Below, piece by piece: positions 1 to 5,478 of a stretch of DNA of 9,052 bases. The notes under the pieces are model-generated. The model saw nothing but the letters and a program-made list of their open reading frames with translations, did not search any database and was not told the origin of the DNA. A program made the position numbers and the translations under genes. Origin of the DNA: RUG760 sp045642205 (GTDB lineage Bacteria; Bacillota; Clostridia; Lachnospirales; Bianqueaceae); the NCBI GenBank assembly GCA_045642205.1, contig JAZUIK010000123.1, positions 1 to 9,052 on the forward strand, given 5' to 3'. Each line of letters opens with the position of its first letter. Positions within the stretch are counted from its first letter, which is position 1.

Positions 1-220
1 CCTTCGAGGTGCCGGTGACACCAAGGCTCCCATGGTCATCATGCTGGGAAGCTTTGTCGTCTTCCGTCAGATCTATCTGTTTACGATCTCCCGCATCATC
101 AACACAGAGCTCTGGATCGCTATGGGTTATCCCTTCGGATGGATCCTTGCCAGTGTTGGAAGCCTTCTGTACTACCGATTCAGCGGATGGGAAAAGAAGG
201 TAATCGAAAAGATGTCATAA
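1..220 (+). CDS. MATE-family efflux transporter, C-terminal fragment
   Basis: The reading frame is open from base 2 and ends at TAA 218-220, giving the last 72 residues of a longer protein that begins outside the window. The first visible residues read LRGAGDTKAP, the conserved loop that precedes the final helices of MATE (multidrug and toxic compound extrusion) transporters. Two hydrophobic stretches follow: MVIMLGSFVVF onward, and a second around WIAMGYPFGWILASVGSLLYY. A short basic tail closes the protein, as expected for a cytoplasmic end. Family members are inner-membrane Na+ or H+ antiporters exporting drugs or metabolites; the substrate here cannot be read. The gene converges on rsgA and the IS200 element lies just after its terminator. 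The family call is fairly sure, but no specific gene can be named. Confidence 0.8.
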   Translation, partial: LRGAGDTKAPMVIMLGSFVVFRQIYLFTISRIINTELWIAMGYPFGWILASVGSLLYYRFSGWEKKVIEKMS

Positions 221-239
221 CTCTTTCCTTCACACGATT

Positions 240-277
240 ACGGATATTGACGCTTCGCTGCGTCAATATCCGTTTTT
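240..277 (+). terminator. Rho-independent terminator of the MATE gene
   Basis: A perfect 14-bp stem (240-253 with 260-273) around a 6-nt loop TTCGCT is followed by TTTT at 274-277. It starts 20 bases after the MATE stop codon. There is no T-run on the other side, so it works mainly in the + direction. Confidence 0.85.
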
Positions 278-290
278 ATTGATAAACGAA

Positions 291-313
291 AACCACAGGC
301 TATGCCTGTGGTT
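291..313. repeat. IS200 left-end subterminal hairpin
   Basis: A perfect 10-bp inverted repeat, AACCACAGGC / GCCTGTGGTT, surrounds the 3-nt loop TAT. Family transposases recognise such hairpins as single-stranded DNA. A small second hairpin, AGGC-TCT-GCCT (320-330), follows. Confidence 0.8.
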
Positions 314-355
314 CCAAAAAGGCTCTGCCTATGAGTAAAAAAGAAACCTCCGATG

Positions 356-361
356 TATAAT
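356..361 (+). promoter_or_regulatory. Possible -10 element for the IS200 transposase
   Basis: TATAAT stands 45 bases before the tnpA start and inside the left end of the element. No good -35 box is seen 16-18 bases upstream (the region reads GAGTAA), so any promoter here should be weak, as is usual for IS200 elements. Confidence 0.35.
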
Positions 362-390
362 GAAGTGGGTTTGCCAGCCACAACAAAACA

Positions 391-405
391 AAGGAGGATA
401 TCCTT
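391..405 (+). promoter_or_regulatory. tnpA ribosome binding site able to fold into a hairpin
   Basis: The Shine-Dalgarno AAGGAGG (391-397) lies 8 bases before ATG 406. Its first half, AAGGA, can pair with TCCTT (401-405) directly before the start codon, leaving the loop GGATA. A ribosome-site hairpin is a known brake on IS200 transposase translation. This one is short and so only suggestive. Confidence 0.5.
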
Positions 406-882
406 ATGAGTCACAAGGATACAGATAGTTTAGCACATACTACATGGGAATGTAAGTACCACGTAGTATTCGCACCGAAGTATAGACGACAGATCATATA
501 CAAAGACATCAAGAAAGATGTAGGAAGTATATTGAGGAAGTTGTGCGAATACAAAGGGATAGAAATCATACAGGCAGAATGTTGCCCGGATCACGTACAT
601 ATGCTGATCAAAGTACCGCCGAAGTATAGCCTGTCATCAGTAATGGGATACTTGAAGGGAAAAAGTAGCATCATGATATTTGAGAGGCATGCGAATCTGA
701 AATATCGATACGGGAATAGAAAGTTCTGGTGTACAGGATATTACGTGAGTACAGTAGGAAAGAACGAGAAAGCGATAAACGAGTACATCAAGAATCAGTT
801 GCAAGAAGATTATCTGGAAGATCAGATCAATCTGAAGGAGTATGTGGACCCGTTTACGGGTGAGCCAGTAGAAAAAGGCTAA
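406..882 (+). CDS. tnpA: IS200/IS605 family Y1 (HUH) transposase TnpA
   Basis: A complete 158-residue protein, normal length for the family. The HUH metal-binding motif is HVH at residues 63-65 (in CPDHVHMLI). The likely nucleophile is Tyr127 in NEYIKNQ, with Gln131 one helical turn later, matching the Y-x3-Q helix of characterised Y1 transposases. FWCTGYYVSTVG (residues 107-118) is the conserved stretch just before it. Such enzymes act as dimers on single-stranded DNA, cutting and rejoining element ends through a 5'-phosphotyrosine bond, often at replication forks. The start at ATG 406 is fixed by an AAGGAGG site. Codon use (many ATA, AGA and AGG) differs from the ATC- and CGT-rich neighbours, which fits a mobile origin. 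All key residues are intact, so the enzyme is probably active. Confidence 0.95.
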   Translation: MSHKDTDSLAHTTWECKYHVVFAPKYRRQIIYKDIKKDVGSILRKLCEYKGIEIIQAECCPDHVHMLIKVPPKYSLSSVMGYLKGKSSIMIFERHANLKYRYGNRKFWCTGYYVSTVGKNEKAINEYIKNQLQEDYLEDQINLKEYVDPFTGEPVEKG

Positions 883-908
883 AGAAAAAGCCCCTCGAGT
901 AGAGGGGC
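881..908 (-). terminator. Minus-strand terminator inside IS200, after tnpA
   Basis: Stem GCCCCTC / GAGGGGC (890-896 with 902-908) has a 5-nt loop. Read on the minus strand it is followed by TTTTTCTTT (889-881), the form of a rho-independent terminator. It faces transcripts arriving from rsgA and would stop them before they run antisense through tnpA. Confidence 0.65.
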
Positions 909-909
909 A

Positions 910-949
910 GCCGGTGAATGAATTGCAGCTGGCAAACCTTTTCACCGGC
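910..949. repeat. Imperfect palindrome in the 3' part of IS200
   Basis: A 9-bp outer stem, GCCGGTGAA (910-918) with TTCACCGGC (941-949), encloses a smaller TTGC / GCAA stem (923-926 with 932-935). On the + strand it is followed by CTTTAGG, a poor T-tract, so it may be a weak tnpA terminator or simply a structural part of the element. Confidence 0.6.
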
Positions 950-991
950 CTTTAGGCTAGGCCAGTATTATCGCCTTATAGGCGTAGAGCA

Positions 992-1014
992 AACCACGGG
1001 TTTTACCCCTGGTT
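992..1014. repeat. IS200 right-end subterminal hairpin
   Basis: AACCACGGG (992-1000) pairs with CCCCTGGTT (1006-1014) around TTTTA, with one C-C mismatch. The stem begins with the same AACCAC as the left-end hairpin, as expected for the two ends bound by one transposase. Its last bases form part of the rsgA stop codon on the minus strand. Confidence 0.8.
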
Positions 1015-1969
1015 ATGATTGGATCGCTATTCTTTTTTTGAACGTCATATCTCTTGTCCGGTTGCTCTCTGTCAGAAGGGAACGGTAAAGGATCCAGCGT
1101 TCCTTCGGTAAGGATCCATCCGCTAAAGCAGCTTTGATGGCACAACCGGGTTCCTTCTGGTGAGAACAGTCACCGAATCGGCAGCACTGTGTCAACCGAA
1201 CGATATCATCAAAGGTCTCGGAAAGACCTTCCTCCACATCGCCGACCCCAAACTCTCTCATACCTGGCGTATCGATGAAGAAGGTGCCATGTATGTTGAG
1301 CATCTCCCTGTGGGTGGTCGTGTGGCGGCCCTTGGAATCTTTTTCACGAATGCCGCTGACTTTCATAGCTTCATAACCGGCCAAGGTATTGATCAGAGTG
1401 GATTTTCCGACACCGGAGGAACCCATGAGTCCGATGGTGATACCGGGCTGCATATATTTTCGGATCTTATCAATTCCCTCTCCGGTATGGGAACTGATAC
1501 AAAAAGCATCAATGGAATCATTGATCTCACATACCTGCTGTAAATAGCGATCCTTGTCGGGACAGAGATCAGCTTTGGTCAGGATGATAACGGGACGGCA
1601 GCCGCCTTTAATAGAAGTAGCGACAAACCGGGTGATTCGATTGACACTGAAATCATCATTCATGGAAGTGATGATAAACAGGTAATCTAAATTGGCAGCC
1701 ATGATCTGCTCCTGATAGTTTTTGACAAAGCCATCAGCGTGACCGCTTCGATCCGGCCTTGACAGATAACTGGTTCTCGGTCTGATCTCCTGGATCACGG
1801 CCATATCGCCGTTGGTGATCTGAACACTGACATGATCACCGATTACGGGATACTCCTTCCGGTACTGGAGTTTTCCGCATAGCGCTGCTGTCAGTTCTTT
1901 TTCTTCAACAGTAACGATGAATTGAGTTTTGTTTACTTTGGTTACTCTTCCGGCAACTGAATTATTCAT
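1013..1969 (-). CDS. rsgA: Small ribosomal subunit biogenesis GTPase RsgA (YjeQ/CpgA), 3' end altered by IS200
   Basis: A 318-residue circularly permuted GTPase that acts late in 30S maturation. An N-terminal OB-fold (about residues 1-65) precedes the GTPase domain, whose motifs come in permuted order: G4 TKAD (131-134), G1 GSSGVGKST (183-191), switch GRHTTTH (214-220) and G3 DTPG (233-236). The C-terminal zinc site follows the family pattern C-x4-C-x-H-x5-C: Cys263, Cys268, His270, Cys276. All motifs are intact. The start ATG 1969 has GTGAGG about 8 bases upstream. The stop TAA (1015-1013) lies inside the right end of IS200, so the last residues are set by the insertion. The essential domains end well before this, so function is probably kept. 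No clear promoter lies between the start and the terminator at 2013-2042; transcription may read through from the 22-codon unit. Confidence 0.95.
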   Translation of the reverse strand: MNNSVAGRVTKVNKTQFIVTVEEKELTAALCGKLQYRKEYPVIGDHVSVQITNGDMAVIQEIRPRTSYLSRPDRSGHADGFVKNYQEQIMAANLDYLFIITSMNDDFSVNRITRFVATSIKGGCRPVIILTKADLCPDKDRYLQQVCEINDSIDAFCISSHTGEGIDKIRKYMQPGITIGLMGSSGVGKSTLINTLAGYEAMKVSGIREKDSKGRHTTTHREMLNIHGTFFIDTPGMREFGVGDVEEGLSETFDDIVRLTQCCRFGDCSHQKEPGCAIKAALADGSLPKERWILYRSLLTESNRTRDMTFKKRIAIQS

Positions 1970-2012
1970 TGCTATCGCCTCACTTTTTTACTTTGTGTCT
2001 TTCCTGATTGCA

Positions 2013-2042
2013 TAAAAATACCCGCGGTAAGGATACCGCGGG
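2013..2042 (-). terminator. Rho-independent terminator after the 22-codon ORF, before rsgA
   Basis: A perfect 9-bp GC-rich stem, CCCGCGGTA / TACCGCGGG (2021-2029 with 2034-2042), has a 4-nt loop. On the minus strand it runs into TATTTTTATG (2020-2011). There is no T-run on the + side. It begins 27 bases after the stop of the small ORF and ends about 43 bases before the rsgA start, so it could also act as an attenuator for rsgA. Confidence 0.85.
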
Positions 2043-2069
2043 ATGTATGCATAAGTTTGTGTCTTGGTG

Positions 2070-2138
2070 TTATGCTGCAAATACCGAGGTAATTCTTACA
2101 ATATCCGATGTTTTGAACTCATAAGTCATTTTCTTCAT
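2070..2138 (-). CDS. Small 22-residue peptide of unknown function (leader or regulated peptide)
   Basis: On the minus strand ATG (2138-2136) is followed by 22 sense codons and TAA (2072-2070). AAAAGGAGGT (2157-2148) lies 9 bases before the ATG and is among the strongest ribosome sites in the window. The peptide begins MKKMTYEF and ends TSDIVRITSVFAA. It has a basic N-terminus and a hydrophobic end, with no cysteine, no proline and no signal-peptide-length hydrophobic core. It sits in its own unit: promoter (2183-2211), direct repeat (2221-2252) and terminator (2013-2042). rsgA follows on the same strand. I do not recognise the family. The D-I-V-x-x-T-S stretch reminds me of short uncharacterised clostridial peptides, but this is from memory and unchecked. 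It could be a secreted or processed signal, a leader peptide for rsgA, or the remains of a longer gene. Confidence 0.55.
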   Translation of the reverse strand: MKKMTYEFKTSDIVRITSVFAA

Positions 2139-2152
2139 AATGAAATTACCTC
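2086..2152 (-). promoter_or_regulatory. Inverted repeat able to sequester the 22-codon ORF's ribosome site
   Basis: In the minus-strand transcript GAGGTAATT (2152-2144, the Shine-Dalgarno core and next bases) is exactly complementary over 9 bases to AATTACCTC (2094-2086, within codons 15-18 of the ORF). Pairing would close the ribosome site and put the start codon in the loop. Whether it forms is not known. Confidence 0.4.
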
Positions 2153-2182
2153 CTTTTGAATAGATTAACTGAAACGACGCAG

Positions 2183-2211
2183 ATAGTAACACATACGGAA
2201 AGCGAGAATAA
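2183..2211 (-). promoter_or_regulatory. Probable promoter of the 22-codon unit
   Basis: On the minus strand TTATTC (2211-2206) is separated by exactly 17 bp from TACTAT (2188-2183), which is preceded by an extended -10 TGT. The start point would be near 2176, giving a leader of about 38 bases to the ATG. The -35 is a poor match, as is common where an activator is needed; the direct repeat just upstream fits that. Confidence 0.45.
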
Positions 2212-2220
2212 GTGGATCAT

Positions 2221-2252
2221 GATAACCTGCATGTATTTCTGGATAACCTGCA
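2221..2252. repeat. 11-bp direct repeat with 21-bp period upstream of the small ORF promoter
   Basis: GATAACCTGCA occurs exactly at 2221-2231 and at 2242-2252, separated by 10 bp. Starts are 21 bp apart, two turns of the helix, so both copies lie on the same DNA face. On the minus strand they lie at about -45 to -76, just upstream of the -35 box. This is the usual layout for a dimeric activator bound to direct repeats. Confidence 0.6.
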
Positions 2253-2253
2253 A

Positions 2254-2316
2254 TAAAGAAGGCCCTATGGCTTCTCTGAACAGCATTTCCGCTGCGAAGA
2301 GATCCATAGGGTCTTT
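2254..2316 (-). terminator. Terminator of gpmI
   Basis: The outer stem has CCCTATGG (2263-2270) with CCATAGGG (2304-2311), extended by wobble and A-T pairs to 2258 and 2316. Inner stems TCTCT/AGAGA (2273-2277 with 2298-2302) and CAGC/GCTG (2281-2284 with 2291-2294) complete it. On the minus strand it is followed by a modest T-rich stretch (TTTATT). It begins about 20 bases after the gpmI stop. Confidence 0.75.
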
Positions 2317-2337
2317 CCTTATATGTTTCAGATAATC

Positions 2338-3912
2338 TTACTTTTTGATCAGCAGAGACTTACCGGTCATCTCAGCAGGCTGCTCCTTGCCCATCAGCTC
2401 GATCAGGGTAGGAATGATGTCTGCCAGAACACCGCCCTCACGCAGGGTGTACTCAGGATCAGCACCGACCAGGATGAAGGGAACGGGATTGGTGGTATGA
2501 GCGGTGAAGGGTGCGCCGGTCTCATAGTCGATCAGCTGCTCAGCATTACCATGGTCTGCACAGATGAACAGTGCGCCGCCGACTTCGGTAACGAAGTTGA
2601 CAACCTCACCGACACACTTGTCGATGCACTCAACAGCGTCGATGGCAGCTTCCAGAACACCGGTATGACCGACCATATCGGGGTTAGCGAAGTTACAGAT
2701 GATGACATCATACTTGCTCTCGCCGTTCTCATCCTTAGCGGTGATGGCTTCGGAAAGCTTATCGCATACGGTGAAGAGGCTCATTCTGGGCTTCTTGTCG
2801 TAGGTGGGAACATACTTGGGAGAGTTGACAAGGATACGGTCTTCACCCTCGTTGGGGGTCTCAACACCACCATTGAAGAAGAAGGTAACATGAGCATACT
2901 TCTCGGTCTCAGCGATACGAGCCTGCTTCATGCCGTTAGCTGCAAGCCACTCACCAAAGGTATTGGTAACAGCGATCTTGTGGAAAGCAACATCCTTGTT
3001 GGGGATGGTGGGATCGTAATCGGAGAAGCAGACATAGCAAAGATCCAGTCTCTTCTCACGGTCAAATGCCTTATCAGCGAAGAAATCATCCTCGCAGCAG
3101 AAGCAGCGGGTGATCTCACGAGCACGGTCGGGACGGAAGTTGATGAAGACAACAGAGTCCTTATCGGAAATGGTAGCTACGGGCTTGCCATCCTTGACAA
3201 CAACGGTGGGAACGACGAATTCATCGGTAACACCCTTTTCGTAGGAAGCGCGGATTCCGATGGAACCACCTTCTGCGGTCTCACCTACACCCTTGGTCAT
3301 AGCATCATAAGCCTTCTGAACACGATCGTAGTTGTTGTCACGGTCCATAGCATAGTAACGACCCATGACGGAAGCAACTTCACCAACACCGAGTTCAGCC
3401 ATCTTGTTTTCCAGAGCTTCAACGTAGTCAGCACCGGATGCGGGAGGAGTGTCACGTCCATCCAGGAAGCAGTGAACATATACCTTCTCCAGACCAAAAC
3501 GCTTAGCCATCTCCAGAAGTCCGTAGAGATGGGTGTTGTGGCTGTGGACACCACCGTCAGAGATCAGACCGAAAGTATGAAGAGCAGAGCCATTAGCCTT
3601 GCAGTTCTCCATTGCCTTGACCAGAGCGGGATTCTCAAAGAAAGTACCGTCCTGGATCTCCTTGGTGATACGGGTGAGCTCCTGATAAACGATACGGCCG
3701 GCACCCATGTTCAGGTGTCCAACCTCGGAGTTACCCATCTGGCCATCGGGAAGTCCGACACTCATTCCGGAAGCATATCCCTTCTGGAAGGGGTACTCCT
3801 TCATCAGTTTGTCCATAACGGGAGTTTTTGCAAGAGCAACAGCGTTGCCCTCAGTCTTCTCATTCAGTCCGTAACCGTCCAGGATCAGAAGAACAACAGG
3901 TTTCTTAGCCAT
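2338..3912 (-). CDS. gpmI: 2,3-bisphosphoglycerate-independent phosphoglycerate mutase
   Basis: A 524-residue glycolytic enzyme that interconverts 3- and 2-phosphoglycerate through a phosphoserine intermediate with two Mn2+ ions. The catalytic set is complete: Asp12 (LILDGYG), nucleophile Ser62 (GNSEVGH), His123 (GVHSH), DGRDTPP at 151-157, Arg185 and Arg191 (RYYAMDRD), Arg260 and Arg263 (RPDRAREI), Lys338 (EKYAHVTFFFNGG), Asp412 and His416 (NPDMVGHTG), Asp453 and His454 (ADHGNAE), and His472. These follow the spacing of the Geobacillus enzyme closely. Length is slightly above the usual 505-515. The start ATG 3912 has AAAGGAG about 6 bases upstream. It stands alone with its own promoter region and terminator. 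Its GC-ordered codons create long empty reading frames on the other strand, which are not genes. Confidence 0.98.
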   Translation of the reverse strand: MAKKPVVLLILDGYGLNEKTEGNAVALAKTPVMDKLMKEYPFQKGYASGMSVGLPDGQMGNSEVGHLNMGAGRIVYQELTRITKEIQDGTFFENPALVKAMENCKANGSALHTFGLISDGGVHSHNTHLYGLLEMAKRFGLEKVYVHCFLDGRDTPPASGADYVEALENKMAELGVGEVASVMGRYYAMDRDNNYDRVQKAYDAMTKGVGETAEGGSIGIRASYEKGVTDEFVVPTVVVKDGKPVATISDKDSVVFINFRPDRAREITRCFCCEDDFFADKAFDREKRLDLCYVCFSDYDPTIPNKDVAFHKIAVTNTFGEWLAANGMKQARIAETEKYAHVTFFFNGGVETPNEGEDRILVNSPKYVPTYDKKPRMSLFTVCDKLSEAITAKDENGESKYDVIICNFANPDMVGHTGVLEAAIDAVECIDKCVGEVVNFVTEVGGALFICADHGNAEQLIDYETGAPFTAHTTNPVPFILVGADPEYTLREGGVLADIIPTLIELMGKEQPAEMTGKSLLIKK

Positions 3913-4006
3913 AATATCTCCTTTACTTATTCAGCGGAAAGCTCCGTGGCAGATGTCATCGGAGGATGCGTCAAAACCGCAGTGTACCGCATTATTGTTA
4001 AAAAAT

Positions 4007-4046
4007 ATACAACGGTTATTATATCAATTTGTCAAAGCCCACGCAA
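4007..4046 (-). promoter_or_regulatory. gpmI promoter region (two overlapping candidates)
   Basis: Candidate one on the minus strand: TTGCGT (4046-4041), 17 bp, then perfect TATAAT (4023-4018) with an extended TGA before it. Candidate two: perfect TTGACA (4035-4030), 17 bp, then TTGTAT (4012-4007). Either gives a leader of about 90-100 bases before the ATG at 3912. The first has the better -10, the second the better -35. Confidence 0.6.
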
Positions 4047-4097
4047 GGTTACGAAAAGAATATTCCCGTGGAAAACGGTGGAAGAAGAGGAGAAATA

Positions 4098-4106
4098 TGT
4101 TATAAT
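4098..4106 (+). promoter_or_regulatory. Probable extended -10 promoter for the folC operon
   Basis: TGT followed by perfect TATAAT (4101-4106) forms an extended -10 element. The -35 position (4078-4083, GTGGAA) matches poorly, which the extended -10 can make up for. The start point would be near 4113, about 65 bases before folC. A small 6-bp hairpin in the leader (4125-4130 with 4134-4139) has no T-run and is not a terminator. The divergent gpmI promoters lie 50-90 bp away. Confidence 0.6.
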
Positions 4107-4177
4107 TTTCGATGAGTCTTTTGGCCCTGTCTGACAGGGAAGAGGATCGATGGACATTATAAGAAAGAAGACGTTCA

Positions 4178-5428
4178 ATGGATTTTGCATCATATATTAC
4201 CTGGCTGGAAGAGGTGCCGCTCTACGGTCATAAGGATGGTACTAAGAATATCGAAAAGCTGATGGCACGGATGGGGCATCCCGAGAAGTGTGCCAAAGTG
4301 GTTCATGTAGCAGGAACCAACGGTAAGGGATCCTGCTGTGCTATGATGGCTTCCGTGTTAAAGGAAAGCGGATTGAAGGTAGGCTTATTTACCTCACCTC
4401 ATCTGATCAGCTATGGCGAGAGGATCAGAGTCAACGGAAAGAATATTCCGGAGGAAGATTTTGTCCGTATCGGAATGATGGTAAAGGATGAGATCGAAAA
4501 GATGGTGGCCGAGGGTGAAAACCACTGTACCTTCTTTGAGATCGTGACGGCTATCGGTTTTTTGTACTTTGCCGAGCAAAAGGTGGATGTAATCGTTCTG
4601 GAGGTTGGAGTCGGTGGCAGATTGGATGCTACTAACATTGTTTTGGACCCTGCAGCCTGCCTGATTGCATCGATCTCTCTGGATCATACCAAGACCCTGG
4701 GAGACACCCTGGAAGCCATTGCCTGGGAAAAAGCCGGTATCATCAAACCCAGTCGCCCGGTGATCCTTTCCGAGAATCCCGTCTGTGTACAAGAGGTAGT
4801 CAAAGCAAGAGCGGAAGAGGTAGGAGCGACCTACATCTATGCACCTGAAAGCGGAGTCGATGGATCAGTTTATGAGATCCAGCTGGAAGGGGATTATCAG
4901 ACCCAGAACCGCCAGGCAGCGGTAACGGTCCTGAAAGAATTGATGGACCAGGGCTTCCCTGTTACAGAAAAAAGCCTTCGCCGTGGTCTGGAAAAGACCT
5001 TCTGGCCGGGACGTATGCAGAACGTAGAATATCAGGGCGTGGAGATCCTGATGGACGGTGCTCATAACCCGGGAGGCGCTCAGGCACTTTCCAGATATCT
5101 GGACGAAACCTATAAACCGGGCAGTGTTCTTTTGGTGTTCAGTGCCCTTGGAAAGAAAGATCTCAGCGGTATCTTAATGCCTCTGGCTAAGACAAAGGCT
5201 ATCGGCCAGGCAGTGTTTACATATATCCATGGAGAAGATAATGTAAAAAGCTTTATGGACGTCTGGGCTCAGGTAGAGGTGGATGGGTTTATGAAGCCCT
5301 TTGAGGTGGTATATCATCCCATCGATGCCATCTATCGTGCATTGGAATATGAAGATAAAAAGATCGTCTGTGCCGGTTCTCTGTATCTGATCGGAGAATT
5401 ACTGGAGGAAATGGAGATCGAGGCCTGA
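4178..5428 (+). CDS. folC: Bifunctional folylpolyglutamate / dihydrofolate synthase
   Basis: A 416-residue Mur-ligase-type enzyme that adds glutamate to folates (and often to dihydropteroate) using ATP in the cytoplasm. Key motifs: P-loop GTNGKGS (46-52), SPHLISYGERI (73-83), the acidic stretch VLEVGVGGRLDATN (140-153), SLDHTKTLG (167-175), the lysine expected to be carbamylated, Lys185 in WEKAGIIK, WPGRMQ (276-281), DGAHNP (293-298) and SALGKKD (322-328). Length is near the family norm of about 420-430. The ATG at 4178 matches the usual family N-terminus but has only a weak purine-rich AGAAAGAAG before it. Whether it performs one or both synthase reactions cannot be told. It heads an operon with two unknown genes. 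Confidence 0.96.
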   Translation: MDFASYITWLEEVPLYGHKDGTKNIEKLMARMGHPEKCAKVVHVAGTNGKGSCCAMMASVLKESGLKVGLFTSPHLISYGERIRVNGKNIPEEDFVRIGMMVKDEIEKMVAEGENHCTFFEIVTAIGFLYFAEQKVDVIVLEVGVGGRLDATNIVLDPAACLIASISLDHTKTLGDTLEAIAWEKAGIIKPSRPVILSENPVCVQEVVKARAEEVGATYIYAPESGVDGSVYEIQLEGDYQTQNRQAAVTVLKELMDQGFPVTEKSLRRGLEKTFWPGRMQNVEYQGVEILMDGAHNPGGAQALSRYLDETYKPGSVLLVFSALGKKDLSGILMPLAKTKAIGQAVFTYIHGEDNVKSFMDVWAQVEVDGFMKPFEVVYHPIDAIYRALEYEDKKIVCAGSLYLIGELLEEMEIEA

Positions 5429-5478
5429 GAGGATCCAGGTGATGTTTGAAATTTGTGGCTGTATCGGAAGGAGAAGGC

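Larger units (their letters stand above)
284..1019 (+). mobile_element. IS200-type insertion sequence (IS200/IS605 family, tnpA only)
   Basis: The element is about 736 bp. It has a subterminal hairpin at each end (291-313 and 992-1014), no terminal inverted repeats, no visible target duplication and a single Y1 transposase, all typical of the IS200 group. The left boundary is placed after TTGAT (279-283). Inserting 3' of a short fixed sequence is the family rule, and TTGAT is the known target of ISDra2 in the same family. The right boundary is placed after TTATGAT (1013-1019), which resembles the left flank TTATTGAT. Both edges are inferred and could shift by a few bases. No tnpB or IscB-like gene is present. 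The element sits between a MATE gene and the 3' end of rsgA. Confidence 0.85.

Noticed and set aside
1160..1543. 127-codon open frame on the + strand within rsgA
   Set aside because: It lies antisense to the conserved GTPase motifs of RsgA and has no ribosome binding site or family resemblance.
2323..4134. 603-codon open frame on the + strand opposite gpmI
   Set aside because: It is a mirror of the gpmI codon pattern: GpmI has a full active site on the minus strand, and this frame has no ribosome site or recognisable domain.
4150..4233. 27-codon ORF starting at ATG 4150 and overlapping the folC start
   Set aside because: GAGG stands only 4 bases before the ATG, and the composition (MDIIRKKTFNGF onward) looks like out-of-frame folC. 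Not supported as a real upstream peptide.
5446..5478. TTG start extending the hypothetical protein by 11 residues
   Set aside because: ATG 5479 has a better placed AAGGAG; the upstream TTG has only AGGTGA at a short distance.
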